Assembly (NCBI GenBank): GCA_001643675.2
Contig: LSRY02000005.1
Coordinates: forward strand, 994,501-1,058,500
DNA: 64,000 nucleotides
Reading direction: 5' to 3'
Source: Monocercomonoides exilis
Lineage: Eukaryota; Preaxostyla; Oxymonadida; Polymastigidae
Shown: positions 23,901-33,579 of the stretch, piece after piece
How the letters are laid out: each line of letters starts with the position of its first letter
How positions within the stretch are numbered: the stretch's first letter is position 1
Position numbers and translations under genes: made by a program
Notes under the pieces: generated by a model
Told to the model about the DNA's origin: nothing
Databases searched by the model: none
The model's input: only the letters and a program-made list of their open reading frames with translations

Positions 23901-25775
23901 AGGAAACGTCGAGCGGAGGCAATGCATATGCAGAAGACTGAAAAATTCATCCACAATATTTTTCAGAAATGGAAAGAATTTAGTTCACAGAGAACACTAA
24001 CAAGAAATGCGATCAATACCTTCCAAGAAATACAAAGGAAAAAACACGAAATTGTCACTCGCAAACTTGCAGCATCTGCATTCTCTGCTTGGAAAAACTT
24101 TTCGCGTGTACAGAATGCTGCATATCGGCTAAATGAAAAGCAAACAGTACGTATAACAAAAAATGTACTGCAAAAATGGCATCAACAATCACAGCATGTT
24201 GTTGCTTTAAGAGAATTGAAAAAGAAAGCGGATTCACGCTACAGATTGAAAGTTATGATGAGTTCATTTACTGGATGGAGAGATGCTCTCCAACAGACAA
24301 TTCAAGCACAAGAAAATAAAATTGCGGAAGCAGTTGGAAGACTGGAGGCAAATGAGCTTAGGCATTTGATTCATAATTGGAAGCTTTTCGTGATTCAGTG
24401 TAAGCGTCGCCAATCAGCAATCAAGCAAATGCAAACTTTCAGATTGACACAATTTTTCGCAAGATGGAAGCAATTTTCTTCGTTGCAACTGTCATACAAG
24501 CAAAAGATATGGCAGGTGCAGCGTTTTCACGATCAGTGCTTGCTTTCAAAAGCGTGGTTTGATTGGATCACGTATGCACAAGCAATGCGTGGTGGTGGGT
24601 TTACAGGCGCGTTGACAGGTGGTGCTGGCTCAATGCAACCATCTGCATCAAAAAGAAGCGAGATTGCTGTTGTTGTTGATGCTCGAGGTGCTCTTGGCGA
24701 TTCTCGATTTATTAATGTATTAGAAAACAAAAGTCAAAATGAAGCGAAGAGTCCAAGCATTATGAGATCTATTAATCTTACGCACAAAGCGGTATCAAAA
24801 AAGGAATCAGAAACAAAGGAATCAGAACTTGAAAATCAAAGAAATACTCCGCAATTGCATCGATCGAATTCATTAAATTTCCTTCTGAATTCATCGGAAA
24901 AGCAAGATGAAACAGAAGGTAATCATACAACAATGAATCAATACTCAGCGCTAAACACATTTAATCGTTTTTCTAAAAATGAAAGCGAAGACAGAAAATT
25001 TGAAGATAGAGTCACAAAAGCAGATTCAACTGTTAAAAAGGATTTAGATGGAGGATTTCAAGATTTGAGTAGGATATATCATTCGCCAACAATAGGAATA
25101 GGAAGGCCTCGTTCTTTATCTCTTCCATATACTTCAGCATCATCTCTGATGATTCCTTTGCCAACATCACCAAGAACACCAACACGCCCACTATTCTTCC
25201 ATCCTCATATTCCAATACATCAGCCAACTCCTTTGTCAGAGCATCTCTTCGCAAACTCGTCCAGTTCAACAGCATCTCCGTCGGAATCGATGCATTACTT
25301 AGCATCTAATACTTCAACTTCTCAACCACCTTCTCAGCCTTCTACTCCTCCAACTCATTTGCAAAGAACACCCAGAACAGTTAGATTCAACACAGACCTT
25401 GTTGTTGATTCTACCACCAAAATGGGTGAACATTTTACGCGAGTTCAACCAACTCATTCATTGCTATTTCGACAATCACCATTTCAATCACCTTCAACTC
25501 CTCTTTCACTTGATTCGCGCAACAACACATCACAAGCAGTTCTGTCAACTCCAGAAGTTGTTTCTTCATCTCAGCCATCAACGTCAACACCTTCTTCATC
25601 GGCTGTCCAGATTTCTTCCATTTTAACTCCTTTGTCTCCAACGATGCATTCAATTGGCGCAATTAGTCCAACAAATAGCAAAGGAGAAGCAGAAGGAACA
25701 TCCATTGAACGAAAAGAGGATTCAGAAGAAGTAGATAACAATATTGAAGATTTGCAGAAATTTTCTGATGAATAA
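14994..25775 (+). CDS. Giant Sfi1-type centrin-binding repeat protein
   Basis: One uninterrupted frame of 3,593 codons. Residues 1-380 are Ser/Pro-rich. From about 385 (AKIFRFWRAEATKSAKRK) the protein contains dozens of Sfi1-type units of the form 'F..W+......', spaced roughly 30-40 residues apart, for example RPVFNHWRRIAHK, KCFDLWKEKI, RMQRAFGKWKTLLKW, QKAFSLWKEKTYEQ, AFSAWKNFSR and LTQFFARWKQFSS. Two blocks of repeats are separated by a Ser/Thr/Pro-rich linker with many SP/TP sites (about residues 1805-2290, near 20.4-21.9 kb). The last 400 residues are again Ser/Pro-rich. Sfi1 repeats form a long helix that binds centrin molecules end to end and takes part in spindle-pole or basal-body duplication and in contractile fibres. 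The length is several times that of fungal or animal SFI1, and it is the only large gene here without introns. Confidence 0.88.
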   Translation: MSILDKSSHHVPAKQLSSRNDKNVSFKKSSEPQSRIIQEKSYLESDFLTGGTASFAFPSDFGLQTPAISSFASPSKSVVPLTEYHEKIRRKQIQQPIISRDSPHPKADVINTRVVSPLSSLEKRNKKEIPVSFTPSHLPPSPLKSIAPPRKFAPDFGNPQFAVEKTTDISDSFLNPEKIAPLRTNQKKLHFETDASLFQDSFHSILPNPISASSLLLDKPFFDSQETNDSMKVPSTISHPISSKSTKDFSGPSILPIQQSSQQPLSKDSIESKSSDMSTFSFLPSDVQLHFSKSNNPSKRLPLSNDTNASRYSFNETRLTSSPVYPSSMISSFPTESHPSISYSTGSELFSTTTVPSSSSFHTTLFSHNTPSSTSEDLKAFHMMAKIFRFWRAEATKSAKRKRAINRRLAKEQKADNFFLRKTGRRLLKHWLFEAVPASQKENEKLLMEADRFREDVLLAKGLRALAINKDLLQRKKKAEKLALSFFTNKRQAFYFHIWKNWAKEKKPALPLTPMQIISLFMLMGLPVEQILRVCVECFADIVQINEEIQKKEDNEEEVDSSSFSYLLPIMNKLPERAIAYPFLKKSYDFSSVHSCFFNCHNSSEKSTQTSLSLAQATPYDKNTSGSSFQFKVARQEQSLQLFFSSQDETTNFDNSASMLDQSKQNCPEVIDIVSRLSTHLTQPLYFCIEANRSRAIRTRDQSPFIFCIRKSKVLPPFHLLSVSTSSPSPSSFSSASSLALLSIEAQNRIPISFSLLPQRICPSSSLHRFLISLKILSSSLLRPVFNHWRRIAHKRALFKERHLLRMKKMMFTQWNEAYVQDYCYQKREIRQRAELVRRMCSNKVKRAAFGEWLAATEKRMDLKNRRMQLEKDLLLNRMKSQLYEWNILAWERKEENKNTQKALALYSATISRKILWEWNLIAREQQDLRELLQNVREQRESKERTTLMRVAWDVWIESMEKLSEEKEKALTCIEHWAMIRLKDGFHKLKMNCLIRKQNRINKELANKFITTQRLRKSFKALINWYNEKQSILSKKKIAFSFYSNSAKKKCFDLWKEKIDGIHRQKQNINILNDTFRHILCRCVFNSWRNHNAQVKLLKEGSKKIENLHKILTINSAFNGWKKCYEHENGNKMEANAFHNKKIQSKAFYSFKKVTKYQINTKDLCNKLTMQRFDCKSAPLKRSAFECWLKLALQKRRLLLSVVSYISEKRKQTVKAMFQCWKDRVFNKQRINSLQISFVEQKSKVKARQILVAWHALQERREKLAILRDKVELMFVQRTLYKTFTAWKHRSSVFHKAEVALDSFRMQRAFGKWKTLLKWKKITAETKEKENHKLLSKSFEQWKNIAKEKINIRNLLIQRIQSKISNFAETDDWLEIITSFESKKDDVTAFQELMNSLKSPMDFSSKLSCNNYSENKASASHSISFDSNNDSDVLPKQERIVPPSLISRKLSLRHLIESEKKGRNIKSNDSDAFIQIETSIVSSQVQEPPIFSLSSKALPSYKQCKSMKKPASLSFLSSILSNASLIQRVAEALNKYLRRYHDVSQSASLFIQMKDSIRIKKYFEKWRDYSATRSSELKERENCWNDGKRKWLIARALDCWGKWIVDRYKNERNSEIERRYFAAKCLRLWNRLTQHKIHLCEMLKQKELEKVDVISKNSFYKWKILWEEIENGKIKRRFLILSLYFAHWKKISTYLRRNKNIISTVRQLHDNNTKTTVFHALQLHAKQQMSIRTFQLNVDLKVLRKAFIEWKRRIAEKKEKNAKVEQWKRNSKRAVNAIWGGIQSERSVPIRSRSKASLKSLTRSEIAYNPTNDWDEIWTPAANLEAKDTEKKVSFELPTFTPQDASLRKVNAVSSSPSQRRVSTFSSSSTVQTPTAEKGVMTSPITPSGNRYDSLMPKPTVPFSEALPLSSRLSEKSSQDHHSNHSRQVISTPSRQVLTETNSAREATQNSEKPHFTDIIAPEECEISAEPNVQTEFVPESSASSFKAKSELTRRQIAERMSELMAPTQTAQVSKETNCFQATKELQDGQMEERTPNRRRTSASPQLISLNDYQTPNRPRSQSASPTAIKSTPKSFSKSKNASPRSLIIIPPDEKNMHQSPSSERTSLCETPKQAKNNIYFDLKENNKNTSIPRIPLSPLRDYITPFTSEDKVLPTTFKDEDDEYEQSSNDEDSLIEHAESEDESHSGFPFSLQTPHSYHHLHLSRTKRSTYGSNFLLVSAYTHPIVPLQSYLHYILTFGIEDNSHQTTLCTRFIHQLISHSSKQQSKNSSQKLSDSSKSSAHSQNIFVLNETSFLCSYFLSWMAYSRYHQHKRAIHQHIRTIHNQNLLLHSLSSFRYNVFRNKQKSQAIEMSKHNTKWHMLRTWKIFLEEQKTRKTMKRSSETLVAFRFSQKAFSLWKEKTYEQIHNKKNEQKSIEFYEKKQMTNSLLQWKKFSLNEKEIENTLVNEQISKHLFSLKKDIFQKIKAYAQFHSELKSKQRSIRNELDKERLHQYFLDWLVCSFRVRCDRMHVLQPIFRVWKAWAMENHEEQMANEKKCNEYLFAKKKALFHDWALMSNALQLFKIKSESKIFYAWKDFVQHRTDLKRKMEKKKLNKKINEKKQIFTNWRDTVKQQQEAKQMSQILLSNRAKGILHKWRDFAGKQKDLKDRFESCGTIAIRQERMVNDVFLKWKDLMSSKRVAKIKKELDKKVKMRILERWLDEVQNVQRCRNLLKQQREKKNFERKQETLRNWQDLVRSQQFYCTNTKKQILIALKSAVKKQKQWREAKDVYGMRFNASVLARHMHQWIELYKRNKRYTEIRKEEWRLKMEMEALAQKHSKFLKKIHFVSWKKRIEEKREKREKSKRMQEKNLLSKAIKGWVNFHKMKQKQKKIEEIIAQKKKNVLLKKCFEALRQYSNIKAYKTRVLPKLLHEKALEQRQRLFVEWRLCFQNIEHRREIENKAMHHFKEKITRTALRVWQQANAEAAERKRRAEAMHMQKTEKFIHNIFQKWKEFSSQRTLTRNAINTFQEIQRKKHEIVTRKLAASAFSAWKNFSRVQNAAYRLNEKQTVRITKNVLQKWHQQSQHVVALRELKKKADSRYRLKVMMSSFTGWRDALQQTIQAQENKIAEAVGRLEANELRHLIHNWKLFVIQCKRRQSAIKQMQTFRLTQFFARWKQFSSLQLSYKQKIWQVQRFHDQCLLSKAWFDWITYAQAMRGGGFTGALTGGAGSMQPSASKRSEIAVVVDARGALGDSRFINVLENKSQNEAKSPSIMRSINLTHKAVSKKESETKESELENQRNTPQLHRSNSLNFLLNSSEKQDETEGNHTTMNQYSALNTFNRFSKNESEDRKFEDRVTKADSTVKKDLDGGFQDLSRIYHSPTIGIGRPRSLSLPYTSASSLMIPLPTSPRTPTRPLFFHPHIPIHQPTPLSEHLFANSSSSTASPSESMHYLASNTSTSQPPSQPSTPPTHLQRTPRTVRFNTDLVVDSTTKMGEHFTRVQPTHSLLFRQSPFQSPSTPLSLDSRNNTSQAVLSTPEVVSSSQPSTSTPSSSAVQISSILTPLSPTMHSIGAISPTNSKGEAEGTSIERKEDSEEVDNNIEDLQKFSDE

Positions 25776-26144
25776 TAAAATAGAACACAAAAAAGAATCA
25801 ATAAACAATTTCTTTTTAGCATCGTAATAAATCGTTTTCTCTTGAATGTTTTCCATGAAAAAACGAATATTTCATCATTTTCAAATCATTTTTGAATGCA
25901 AAATATGCATTCCACTTCATATTTACAATAAATTATTTAAAATTATATAATTCACAAAAGAAAGTCAAGTCCAGGTGCATAATAATCAAAGATACAAATT
26001 TACCAACGAAACAAAAATGAGATAATTAAGAAAGAATCCAATCTAATAAAATATTGGTAATGATGTACATAAGATGATTGAACGCAAATTATGCTTTTAT
26101 TTTAACGAAAATACTAAGAAAATGAAAGAATTTCCAGTAATGCT
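25776..26144. other. Convergent intergenic spacer
   Basis: Lies between the stops of the Sfi1-like gene (plus) and the UBA-SEP gene (minus). AT-rich and probably both 3' untranslated regions; no other feature recognised. Confidence 0.6.
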
Positions 26145-27509
26145 TCATGGTGAGTAATCCGCTTCTGGTATTTGCAAGAGAGGAATGTTTGCTGGTGATT
26201 TTTCCGTTCTTCTGTCAAACATAATCACATCCAAATTAAAAGGAAGTTCAGAAGTTGACGATGGTGATGAGGATGACGATGAGGATGAGGAATGAAATGA
26301 AGAAGAAGGAGATGATGATGACGACGAGAATGCTGATGAAGTTGAAGCAGAAATATGATGTGAAGATTGTTGTGAAGAATCGGTGGAGTGAGTAGTTGAA
26401 GTGAGAGAAAGTGGGAGAAGACACGAGGGCAAAAAGCTAATCATTTGAACAGAGAACATTAAAATAAATTATCAATTGTCATTGAAAAAAAAGTGCATTC
26501 ATATAATTTCGATTGAAGATATAAAAGGAAAATGAAACAAGAAATCAAATTATAATATTTTAATCATGAACAACTGCATTTGCCATACCCTTTTTGTATG
26601 TCTGTGAGCACATTCTGATAGAACTTGGAATGGCTTGGTAAGAACGATTCATCGTCGTTCACAACAATTCCATCAGAGAAAAAGGACAAATAACATTCAA
26701 TTCGAGGCTTTGTTCCCTTTGTTGCATCTGTTTTTGGCTTTTTCCCTGAAATCGATGCAATCAAAGATCCTTCCCAATCTTGAGTAGGAAGTGGAAGAGG
26801 AGTTGAATCGAGAGATTGATCAAATCTTTTTTTGGCTTCTTCTTTTAATTGAATTCTTTTTTTCTCCTGACTTTCAATCTCTTCACTTGTAAGTCTTATC
26901 CTTTCAAAGAAATAACTCTCCGGAAAAAAACACAAAAAATTAGTAACAAACTGTGAACCCTTCCCAAGAAGCTTTTCTAGTTGTTCTTGTCTCGCTTGAG
27001 AGTGAGGTGACACTAAAAAGTTGTTCAAATTTGAAAAAAAGTGAAAAAAAAACATAGAATTTCAAACAATTCTGTTTTTGTTGGTGATGATGATGAATTT
27101 CTTGAAGTTTTCTTTCAAAAAAAAATTGTTATGATAAATGATTATAACGAAGCATACAACTTTGATTCCTTTTCACTTTGCTCTTGGAGAAGTTTTGCAG
27201 CTTTTTTTTGGAAAGAAAATGGTGACTTATTTTTTCTTTTAAATACTGAAAGCAAACCAAGTTTTTCTTCTTGTAAGCGCTTCTTTTTACGAAACCTTTC
27301 TAGTGCAGCGCTTCCTTCATCGAAATAAGTTTCAATTGCTCTCTTTAAATTGCAATGAAAATAAGTGTTGAACCATGAAAAATCCAATTATTTAAACAAA
27401 AACAAAATATTACCTGCAGATTTCCATTTGCAATTGTCAAAAAATCGCGAGCATCTTCTTCGCTTTGATTGGTAACGCTCATGAAGGACTCTACATCAGT
27501 TTCGCTCAT
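26145..27509 (-). CDS. UBA-SEP protein (p47/Shp1-like) without a UBX domain
   Basis: Minus strand, exons in order 27509-27414, 27342-27158, 26990-26589, 26436-26145 (about 324 residues). The N-terminus is UBA-like (MSETDVESFMSVTNQSEEDA, then NGNLQ and RAIETYFDEGSAA). A charged coiled-coil linker follows (KRLQEEKL, EQSEKESKLQEQLEKLL). Then comes a SEP domain: IECYLSFFSDGIVVNDDES, FYQNVLTDIQKG, and after a Ser-rich insert of about 50 residues its last strand, LPFNLDVIMFDRRTEK. Such proteins bind the AAA ATPase Cdc48/p97 and ubiquitylated clients. The usual C-terminal UBX is missing; the frame stops soon after SEP with no donor in sight. Small in-frame introns inside exons 2 and 3 (for instance 26951-26916) cannot be excluded. 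Confidence 0.72.
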
Positions 27510-27887
27510 CGATAATTTTTTCTTTGGGGAATGATGATCTTATCTGTTTTCATTTCTCATAACTCTTTCAAGCATTAGAAAGAAAATGCAAATGCAATAA
27601 ACAAACATTTAAAAAGTCATGCTTATGTTTGAATAATGATAAGAGGCTGGACAAAATAAGCGAAGTGTGAAATGAATTAAGAAAAAAAAATCGCACCTTG
27701 GTGGAATGGTAAAAAGAGAAAAATTAACTTTGAAGCGTTTTCTGTCGCACTCCACTTAATTTTGCTTCCAACCTCGGAATGCTGATCTTTGTGTTCTTTC
27801 AACTCTCCTTCGCTTCCCTGCTCAATCATCCTTAATACAAACAAACTCCAACCTATTACCACAGATATCGAGATGATTTCAGAACTT
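27510..27887. other. Intergenic between V-ATPase B and UBA-SEP genes
   Basis: Both neighbours are on the minus strand, so this stretch should hold the 3' end of the V-ATPase B transcript and the promoter of the UBA-SEP gene. No motif recognised. Confidence 0.5.
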
Positions 27888-29448
27888 TTACTCTGCACCA
27901 ATACCACGATCCTTTGCGTAATATTCCTGAATGATCTTATCTGGAATTCTCTTCAACATATCTCTTGGGAAAGTCCTAAGAAGAGACCAGGCGAGATCCA
28001 AAGATTCGAAGATAGAACGAGATTCATAATAACCCTGTGAGATGAATTTCTTCTCGAATTTATCCAAGAATTCTAAATACAGCTTATCTTCTGGGGTCAT
28101 AGCTTCTTCTCCCACAACAGCCTTCATGGCAGCTGTATCCTTACCAATAGCATAGTTGGCATAAAGCTGGTTGGACACATCAGGATGGTCAACACGTGTC
28201 ATTCCTTGACCTACAGCAGACTTCATCAGACGAGAAAGAGAAGGAAGCACGTTGATAGGAGGTGAAATTTGCTTGTTGTGAAGTTGACGATCCACATAAA
28301 TCTGTCCCTCTGTGATATATCCAGTCAAATCTGGAATTGGATGTGTAATATCATCGTTAGGCATAGTCAGCACAGGGAATTGTGTGATTGAGCCAGATCT
28401 TCCTTCAACACGACCTGCGCGCTCGTAAATGGCTGCAAGATCTGTGTACATGTAACCTGGGTACCCACGACGCCCTGGCACTTCTTCTCTAGCAGCAGAG
28501 ACTTCACGAAGTGCATCAGCATAAGATGTCATATCAGTCAAAATAACAAGAACGTGCTTTCCGCATTCATAAGCAAGATATTCAGCAGCTGTGAGAGCAA
28601 TACGTGGAGTGACAATTCTTTCAATTGTTGGATCATTAGCCAAGTTCAAGAAAAGAGCGACTCTGCTCATGGAACCGTTTTCTTCGAAATCTTGCATGAA
28701 GAAACGAGCAGTTTCCTGGTTAACACCCATAGCAGCGAAAACAATAGCGAAGTTGTCATCTTTCTTGTCAGCTCTTTCTCCATGTTGCACCAAACCTGCC
28801 TGACGGCAAATTTGAGCAGCAATTTCGTTATGGGGAAGACCAGATGCAGAGAACAGTGGGATCTTTTGCCCTCTAGCAATACTGTTCATCACATCAATAG
28901 CAGAAATACCTGTTTGAATCATTTCCTTTGGATAAATTCTTTTGCAAGGATTGATAGCAGATCCATAAATATCCAAGAAATCTTCGGCAATAATTGGTGG
29001 TCCTTGATCTATTGGTTTTCCAGATCCATTGAAAACACGACCAAGAACATCTTCACTAACAGGGATCTTTTGAGTTTCACCTGTGAATTCAACATGTGTG
29101 AGTTTGTTGTCGATTCCAGATGTCCCTTCAAACACCTGTACAACAGCTTTCGATCCCGAAACTTCTAAAATTTGGCCGGTTCTAACTTCACCAGAGCCAA
29201 GAGTAATGTTTACAATTTCTGATGATTTTGGGAACTGAAATAAAGGCAAAAAATAAAGATAAAATATGAAAATAAAAATGTCTTCAATATGCCAAACCTT
29301 AACATGATCGAGAATAACCAGAGGACCATTCACGCTTTGCACAGTTCGGTAATCTAAATATCATCAAAAACAATACATTGAATTAAGGATTCGAGTGAAT
29401 TCATACCAATACGAGGGCGGACAATGCCAGAGACTCCAGTTGTGCTCA
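27888..29448 (-). CDS. V-type ATPase V1 subunit B
   Basis: Minus strand, exons 29448-29406, 29353-29298 and 29234-27888 (about 481 residues), introns with GTATGA and GTTTGG donors. The product reads as a complete V-ATPase B subunit: [57 protein letters not shown] (the degenerate nucleotide-binding loop typical of B), [48 protein letters not shown] and a short C-terminus. In the V1 ring, B alternates with the catalytic A subunit to drive proton pumping into acidic compartments. Codon use is less AT-biased than in the neighbours, as expected of a highly expressed gene. Its start lies 173 bp from the divergent HEAT-like gene, suggesting a shared promoter region. Confidence 0.97.
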
Positions 29449-29621
29449 TTGTATGTGATCAGAACACTCTAACAATGGTTATATAGATCTATCCCATACA
29501 CTTACTTGAAATTTTTCGAAAATCTTAACTGTTTTTATTTAACATTCAAGAAAAGCATTCATTTATTATTTGAATATTTTATAAATAATAACTATTAATT
29601 GCAACCATAATAATATTAACA

Positions 29622-32600
29622 ATGCCAAAGCAACAAAAAGAAAAGCATTGGAACACGCTTTCAGAGAAAAAAAAAGAGGATGAAGAGGAAATTGATGATG
29701 AAAATAGTTCAGAAGAATATTCTGAAGATGACGAGGAGTTAAACGATACGATCCCCACTGAAGTATGAACGAGATTTAATAAATGCAATTTTCTTTAACA
29801 ATTATTGCATTAATAAATTTATTTTCAAATTCTTTTCACAAGCGCACTGTTGCAAAAATACTTTTATCGCTTTCATCATTGGATGAACTTTCTGACGCAG
29901 TTGTTGATGCGATTCAGGATAGAATTGAAAGTGTTACGCCTCTGATTAAAAATTTGGGGGATGTTTCATCTGACCATCTTGCTCTCATAAGTGCTTTAAG
30001 GTTTATAGCAGAAGCCTTTTTTTGAGTTTTAATCTTTTAATTGAAGGGCCCTAACAACAAAATTTGGTGAGCAGTTATCCTGTGTAATTGTTGAAAGCAC
30101 ATTCCATCAAACATTGCTTTCTTTTTTGTTAACAGTTTGTTTATTAGTTTCTAATTTATGTTTATTAATCTTTCATTCTTGTTTCTGTGATCGAAGAATC
30201 TTCCACTTGCAAGACAATTATATTTAATGGTTGCGACTCAAAAAGAAGGGATTACCCAAGCAATAATTGAGCAAGGAAAATATTACCAGCAAATATTGGT
30301 TGATCTTTTATCAACTTTAGAAAACCTTAGCAAAAATTCAGATGACTTTACTGACGAATGTTTGAAAAATGAATCTCTGATAAACGAACTACTATTGAGT
30401 TTATACCCTGAGCGTGGCATTCCAAAGGAAATAACTCTCGCAACAGCAGAGCTTCTTTCAACGCTTACAGAGGACACTAAGGTTTGACGAATTTTGAGAT
30501 TTGATGTTTTTCGTCCTGTTAATAATGTGTGTTAATCATTTAATGCTTTGTTAAAAATATCTATTTTCTTTCTCTTCTAAAGATAACAACAAAGGACCAG
30601 ATAATGAGCGAGCTATACACCAGCCTCCCAAAGCAGCCGATGCGTGTGATTGTGGTGCTGTCTGGGTTTTTCCTCAACATCCGAGGGCGCTCGATGCTTC
30701 CCTTTGTGGCTGGCCCGCTTGTCACAGCGCTCTGCCCATTTCCTGCACCAGCGTCGCCTGCACAATTCGGTAGCATGTTGGGTTCTGTTGTGGCTGCCCT
30801 GAAGATGGTCATGAATGGCCTCTGGAGCAGATCAAGTCGGTCAAGCCAATCTGGCAGTGAGCACACGCCCTCCTCTCAGGCTGGCTCTGTGGCGCCTGTT
30901 GTGTTTGGAGTGAATGAAGGAGCAGCAAAAGACGAGTGGATCACAAAATATCCATTCAAATGCATACAATTCATGCCAGAGCCGCAGATTCCTGTTGAAA
31001 TTTCCCAGCCGGCTATGCCTCCAACAGCTCAATTGCCGTCTTCCTCAGCACTTTTGGCATCAACTGCTGCTTCGCCTGCTTTTGTGTCGCTGATCCCAGC
31101 TCTGAAGTATGCTCTTGCTGCAATCAGCGCATTCGTAGAAGCAATGGAGATATCTCACTCCGCCTGCGAAGTGCTGGCGAATGGCTGTCTGATAGAAAGC
31201 GACGAAGAAGAAGGAGAAGATGACGATGAAGATGAAGAAGAAGATGTTGATATGGGAAGTGGAATAGGAAGATCAGCAGGCTCTGGAATGAGCAGCATGT
31301 CATCTGGCCAATTGGGAGCTAAGCTGAGCGATGCAGAGCAAGCAGCAAAGGAAGAGAAAGAGAGAGAAGTCGATGCAAATGCCGCGAAAGCCATCATCAC
31401 ACACAAAATACCTGAAAAGCTGCTGGAGATCATCAACACCTCCATCACTAACACTCATTCTCCTTCTCCTTCTCCTTCTCCTTCTGCATCAACAGCCTCA
31501 ATTTCATCTTCATCTTCATTGCCAATGCAGATGCCTTCGCTGTCGTTGTTGTACAACGATCTCCTTCTTCTGACTCCTCTACTCGTCTCAGCACTCACAG
31601 ACGCTACGACAGCTGCGCCTGTGTCAGAGGCCGAGAAGAAAGCCGAGCAAAAAAGAAGAGAGAGGAAAGAGAAGAGAAGGAAGAGAAGAGAAGAGAAAGG
31701 GGGTGCAGCGATGGGCATGGAGCAGGACGCGGGGGAAGCGCTGGAGGAAGGCGAGGGGATGGCAGAAGACGACGACTCTTCGATGGAAGAGAGAGGGGGA
31801 GTGGGACAAGCACAGCGGCTTGTGTTTTCTGTTGAGAGCTGTCTGAACGACGAAGAAAAACAGCTTTCGATGAAGCTGCTGCAGTGTCTGGCAGATGAAA
31901 CACTGCAGAGCCAAGTCACGTCGCATCTGCCCCACAACATTAACACCCTCACAAACATTCTTTCTCTTCTTCTTTCCATTCAACTACCATCACCTGCTGC
32001 TGCTTCTTCTCTTTCTTCTTCTCCTTCTGCTGCTGCCCAATCGCCATACAGCCCAAGCGCCCTGGTTGCTTCAGGACTCGGCCCAGTTGCCTCGCAGCTG
32101 TGTCAGTCGTGTTCGCGAATGACTTTTTCTCTCCTCCACACCTTCTGCACGCACAACAACATCCCTCCCTTGGCTGCTGTTTCATCCGCACAGCCACTTG
32201 CATCAACAGGATTGAATGCATTTGTATCTGCTTCTATACCTGCTTCTGCATCTGCCACATCGTCTCCGCTGCTTCAGCAGGTCGTTGCGATGCTTTCAGC
32301 TTCTCCTGCAGCTGGTGCAACAGCAGTTACAACAACAGCAGCAGCACTGTCACCATCTCTTTCTGCTTCTTCAGCGTCTTCTCAACAATCCACCTCTGAA
32401 GTGTCGCTTGTGACCAATGACTCGATTGAGAGCTGCCTGCGGCTGTTTATCATTGCTGCCTCTACAATTTCTGATCTCTCTTCTCAGAACACCCCACAGC
32501 AGCCACACATCAACATGTCTCTGTTGCTTCCAGACATCACTCACATTGCTTTGCTCTTCTCGTTCTTCTTCAGACTTATCCACTACATTCTGCCTTCTTC

Positions 32601-33372
32601 TGCTGCTGATTCAACTTCTTCCTCATCTTCATCATCATCTTCTTCTTCTTCTTCTTTGAACTCAATTGTTGATGATGCTCTGATATCTTCCTCTTCATAT
32701 GCACAAAGCAGCGATGCCTCTGCAAGCGCTGTCATCGACCCCACAAACCTCAACCTTCTCTCCGCATTCCACTCCCTTCTCTCCATCGTCATATCTTCTC
32801 TCTATTCCACATTCACCTCTTCTCTCTCTCCGGCTCCTTCTCTTCCTTCTGCCTCTCTTTCAGCTTCTCCTTCATATCCCTCACAAAAGCCACTCATCAC
32901 CGTGCAATCGCTCCAAGGCACGCCCTTTTTGCTGTTCTACCAGCTGTTCTTTGAAGCTGAGCAGCTTCTTCTCAAAAGAGTCGGAGATGTTCTGCGGGTG
33001 TTTGTGTCATCGTCCACACTCGGCATCACCTTCACTGCGTCTGCGCTGTCCACGTCTGCACTCCCTGCCCTGCTTCATCTGGTCTCCTCTGGCTGTGACA
33101 GCGTCGGAGAGGCTCTTTCCCTTGTTGAGGCTGACAGCACTGCCACTAAACAGCTGGGTGCTGCCTGCTCAGCGCCGCTGCTGCCGCAGCTGGCGGAGAT
33201 ACAGGCGCTCCTGCAGCGGTCGAAGGGAGCTGTGAAGAAGAAGAAGAAGAGCGCGGGAAGAGGGCAGCAGATGGGAAGTGGGGATGGGTTTGGCGGGTTT
33301 AATAAAGAGAGCAGGATGTGCAGGAAGGATGTGGAAGATCTGATGAAGATGATTCAGATGATGGGGAAATGA
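29622..33372 (+). CDS. HEAT/ARM-like alpha-solenoid, possible HEATR3/SYO1 homologue
   Basis: Five exons: 29622-29762, 29843-30000, 30047-30083, 30197-30481, 30583-33372 (about 1,136 residues). A Lys/Glu/Asp N-terminus precedes helical repeats (LISALRALTTKFGEQLS, DLLSTLENLSKN, TLATAELLSTLTED). Around residue 365 a run rich in Glu/Asp (ESDEEEGEDDDEDEEEDVDM) follows a helical repeat. The end has helices, a KKKKK stretch, then CRKDVEDLMKMIQMM. This order (solenoid, acidic loop, solenoid, basic patch near the C-terminus) resembles HEATR3/SYO1, the chaperone that escorts ribosomal proteins uL18/uL5 to the nucleus; that identification is tentative. Exon 5 is interrupted by Ser/Ala and Lys/Arg/Glu low-complexity runs. 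Its second intron is only 46 nt. Confidence 0.5.
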
Positions 33373-33579
33373 GATGGAGGAGAATGTGTTTGTGTATGTT
33401 TGTATGTGCTTTGATGGAAGAAAATGTCAAATTTCCGAATTTTGTGTTTGGAATGAAAAGTTTCTAAGGAAAGAAGTTACAAATATGTGCGTTTTTAACT
33501 TATGATAATAATCATTTTCACTTCGCTTTCACTTCCTGAATACAATCCATAATAAACTTTAAAATTCTTCGGATTGTTA

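Noticed and set aside
26916-26951. A 36-nt intron (GTTTGT, TACTAAT, AG) in the UBA-SEP gene
   Set aside because: In frame and with a branch-point-like TACTAAT, but shorter than any other intron here; left as coding because the sequence cannot decide.
31455-31983. Long minus-strand and alternate-frame openings across the HEAT-like exon 5
   Set aside because: Low-complexity GC-richer coding repeats open several frames; only the plus frame joins to upstream exons.
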